DNA from: Mucilaginibacter sp. | GTDB taxonomy: Bacteria > Bacteroidota > Bacteroidia > Sphingobacteriales > Sphingobacteriaceae | Length of the DNA stretch: 13,943 nt | Reading direction: 5' to 3' | Assembly: GCA_019235595.1 (NCBI GenBank) | Contig: JAFAKI010000355.1 | Span: 1-13,943 of the forward strand | In this document: positions 13,159 through 13,943 of the stretch, piece by piece | How the letters are laid out: the number at the start of each line of letters is the position of its first letter | How positions within the stretch are numbered: the first letter of the stretch is position 1 | Translations under genes and position numbers: made by a program | The notes under the pieces: generated by a model | The model's database searches: none | Seen by the model: only the letters and a program-made list of their open reading frames with translations | Told to the model about the DNA's origin: nothing

Positions 13159-13176
13159 TTTGGCGATGTTGCCAAA
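13159..13176 (+). promoter_or_regulatory. Stem-loop in the helicase mRNA leader
   Basis: TTTGGC (13159-13164) and GCCAAA (13171-13176) form a perfect 6-bp stem with a 6-base loop, at or near the predicted 5' end of the transcript and 16 bases before the start codon. It could affect mRNA stability or translation. That role is inference. Confidence 0.45.
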
Positions 13177-13192
13177 TACGTTATTTTAATTC

Positions 13193-13943
13193 ATGAACCC
13201 ATTTATTCAACTGGGAATCCGTCATGATATTGTTAATGCCATTTCTGAGTTAGGTTTTGAAAACCCAACTCCAATCCAGGAACAGTCGATTCCGGTATTG
13301 CTTACAGGCAGCAACGATTTTGTCGGATTGGCCCAAACCGGGACCGGCAAAACTGCTGCTTTTGGACTTCCATTACTGGAACTTATTGATTTCGAGCAAA
13401 ATCATCCGCAGGCGCTTGTATTATGCCCAACTCGCGAACTTTGTTTACAGATCACTAATGATCTGAAAAATTATGCTAAAAACATGCGCAACGTTCACGT
13501 TGTAGCTGTTTATGGCGGCGCAAGCATTTCTGACCAATTGCACCAGATTCGTCGTGGTGTACAGATCGTAGTGGCTACGCCGGGACGTATGCTGGATATC
13601 ATCAACCGCAAGGCTATTGATTTCAGCGGCGTAAATTATGTAGTATTGGATGAGGCTGACGAGATGCTCAACATGGGCTTCCAGGAAGACATAGACAATA
13701 TCCTGTCAACCACGCCTGATGACAAAAAAACATGGCTGTTCTCGGCCACTATGCCTTCAGAAGTAAGAAGGATCGCCAAAAAATACATGACCGATCCTTA
13801 TGAGCTTACCATGGGCGCCAAAAATACCGGTAACGAAAATATCGAGCACGAATATTATGTAGTGCGTGCCCGCGATAAATATGCTGCCTTTAAACGCATC
13901 GTTGATTTTAACCCTGAGATATTTGGTATCGTATTTTGCCGTA
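13193..13943 (+). CDS. DEAD-box RNA helicase, 5' part (cut by the window end)
   Basis: The ATG at 13193 opens a frame that stays open to the window end, giving about 250 residues of an ATP-dependent RNA helicase. All motifs of the first RecA-like domain are present: Q motif GFENPTPIQEQSIP (21-34), motif I AQTGTGKT (47-54), Ia PTREL (79-83), GG at 108-109, Ib TPGR (129-132), II DEAD (153-156) and III SAT (184-186). The second domain begins near IEHEYYVV and is truncated. Members act in ribosome assembly, mRNA turnover and cold adaptation, and this part most resembles the DeaD/CsdA and RhlE types. A good promoter and a leader hairpin precede it. The remaining C-terminal part is outside the window. 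Confidence 0.96.
   Translation, partial: MNPFIQLGIRHDIVNAISELGFENPTPIQEQSIPVLLTGSNDFVGLAQTGTGKTAAFGLPLLELIDFEQNHPQALVLCPTRELCLQITNDLKNYAKNMRNVHVVAVYGGASISDQLHQIRRGVQIVVATPGRMLDIINRKAIDFSGVNYVVLDEADEMLNMGFQEDIDNILSTTPDDKKTWLFSATMPSEVRRIAKKYMTDPYELTMGAKNTGNENIEHEYYVVRARDKYAAFKRIVDFNPEIFGIVFCR

Overview
The window looks like a chromosomal segment of a Bacteroidota member, most likely Sphingobacteriaceae (Mucilaginibacter/Pedobacter-like). This rests on the DUF3098 and DUF4293 genes, the ftsX-DUF3098-uppP-truB-ribF order, promoter boxes matching the Bacteroidota consensus (TTG, about 19 nt, TAnnTTTG), and the lack of obvious Shine-Dalgarno sites. The assignment is inferred from gene families and order, not from a database match. 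No rRNA, tRNA, CRISPR array, transposase or phage gene is visible, and no gene-free stretch exceeds 300 bases.

Layout. (1) 36-962, minus: a BtuF-like binding-protein-fold gene without a signal peptide. It is separated by a repeat-filled gap from a LysE-type exporter (1232-1858, plus). (2) 2117-6094, minus: a probable envelope/housekeeping operon transcribed ftsX, DUF3098, uppP, truB, ribF. It links cell division, undecaprenyl carrier recycling, tRNA U55 modification and flavin cofactor synthesis. (3) 6338-8367, plus: a small disordered His/Lys/Pro-rich protein and a secreted beta-lactamase-fold serine hydrolase. (4) 8618-11320, minus: truA followed by an MsbA-like ABC exporter. (5) 11554-12562, plus: a DUF4293 membrane protein and a divergent lspA. 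(6) 12722-12997, minus: a small antitoxin-like protein built from two copies of one motif. (7) 13193 to the window end, plus: a DEAD-box RNA helicase cut by the window edge, with a clear promoter.

The most striking signal is between the genes. Nearly every gap holds an imperfect palindrome whose arms are degenerate tandem copies of a short word, and the word differs from gap to gap: ATGTGCAAAT, GTTGATTAAGTT, AATTAGTG, AAAGGTGAAAGCT, TGAGATATGAG, AGTCTTAAGTCTGGAGT, TGTCATTTCGA, GTTGTAGTG, ACCCTCTCT and others. Many arms touch or overlap stop codons. Two words recur at separate loci, and one palindrome sits inside the loop of another. One such palindrome (11045-11111) lies in frame inside truA and encodes about 23 residues that look extra to the family, resembling the protein-embedded palindromic elements of Rickettsia. 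These elements, rather than any single gene, are the part of the window most likely to be incompletely described.

Several start codons are confused by these repeats. The longest open frames of ftsX and the DUF4293 gene run into repeat DNA, and I shortened both.
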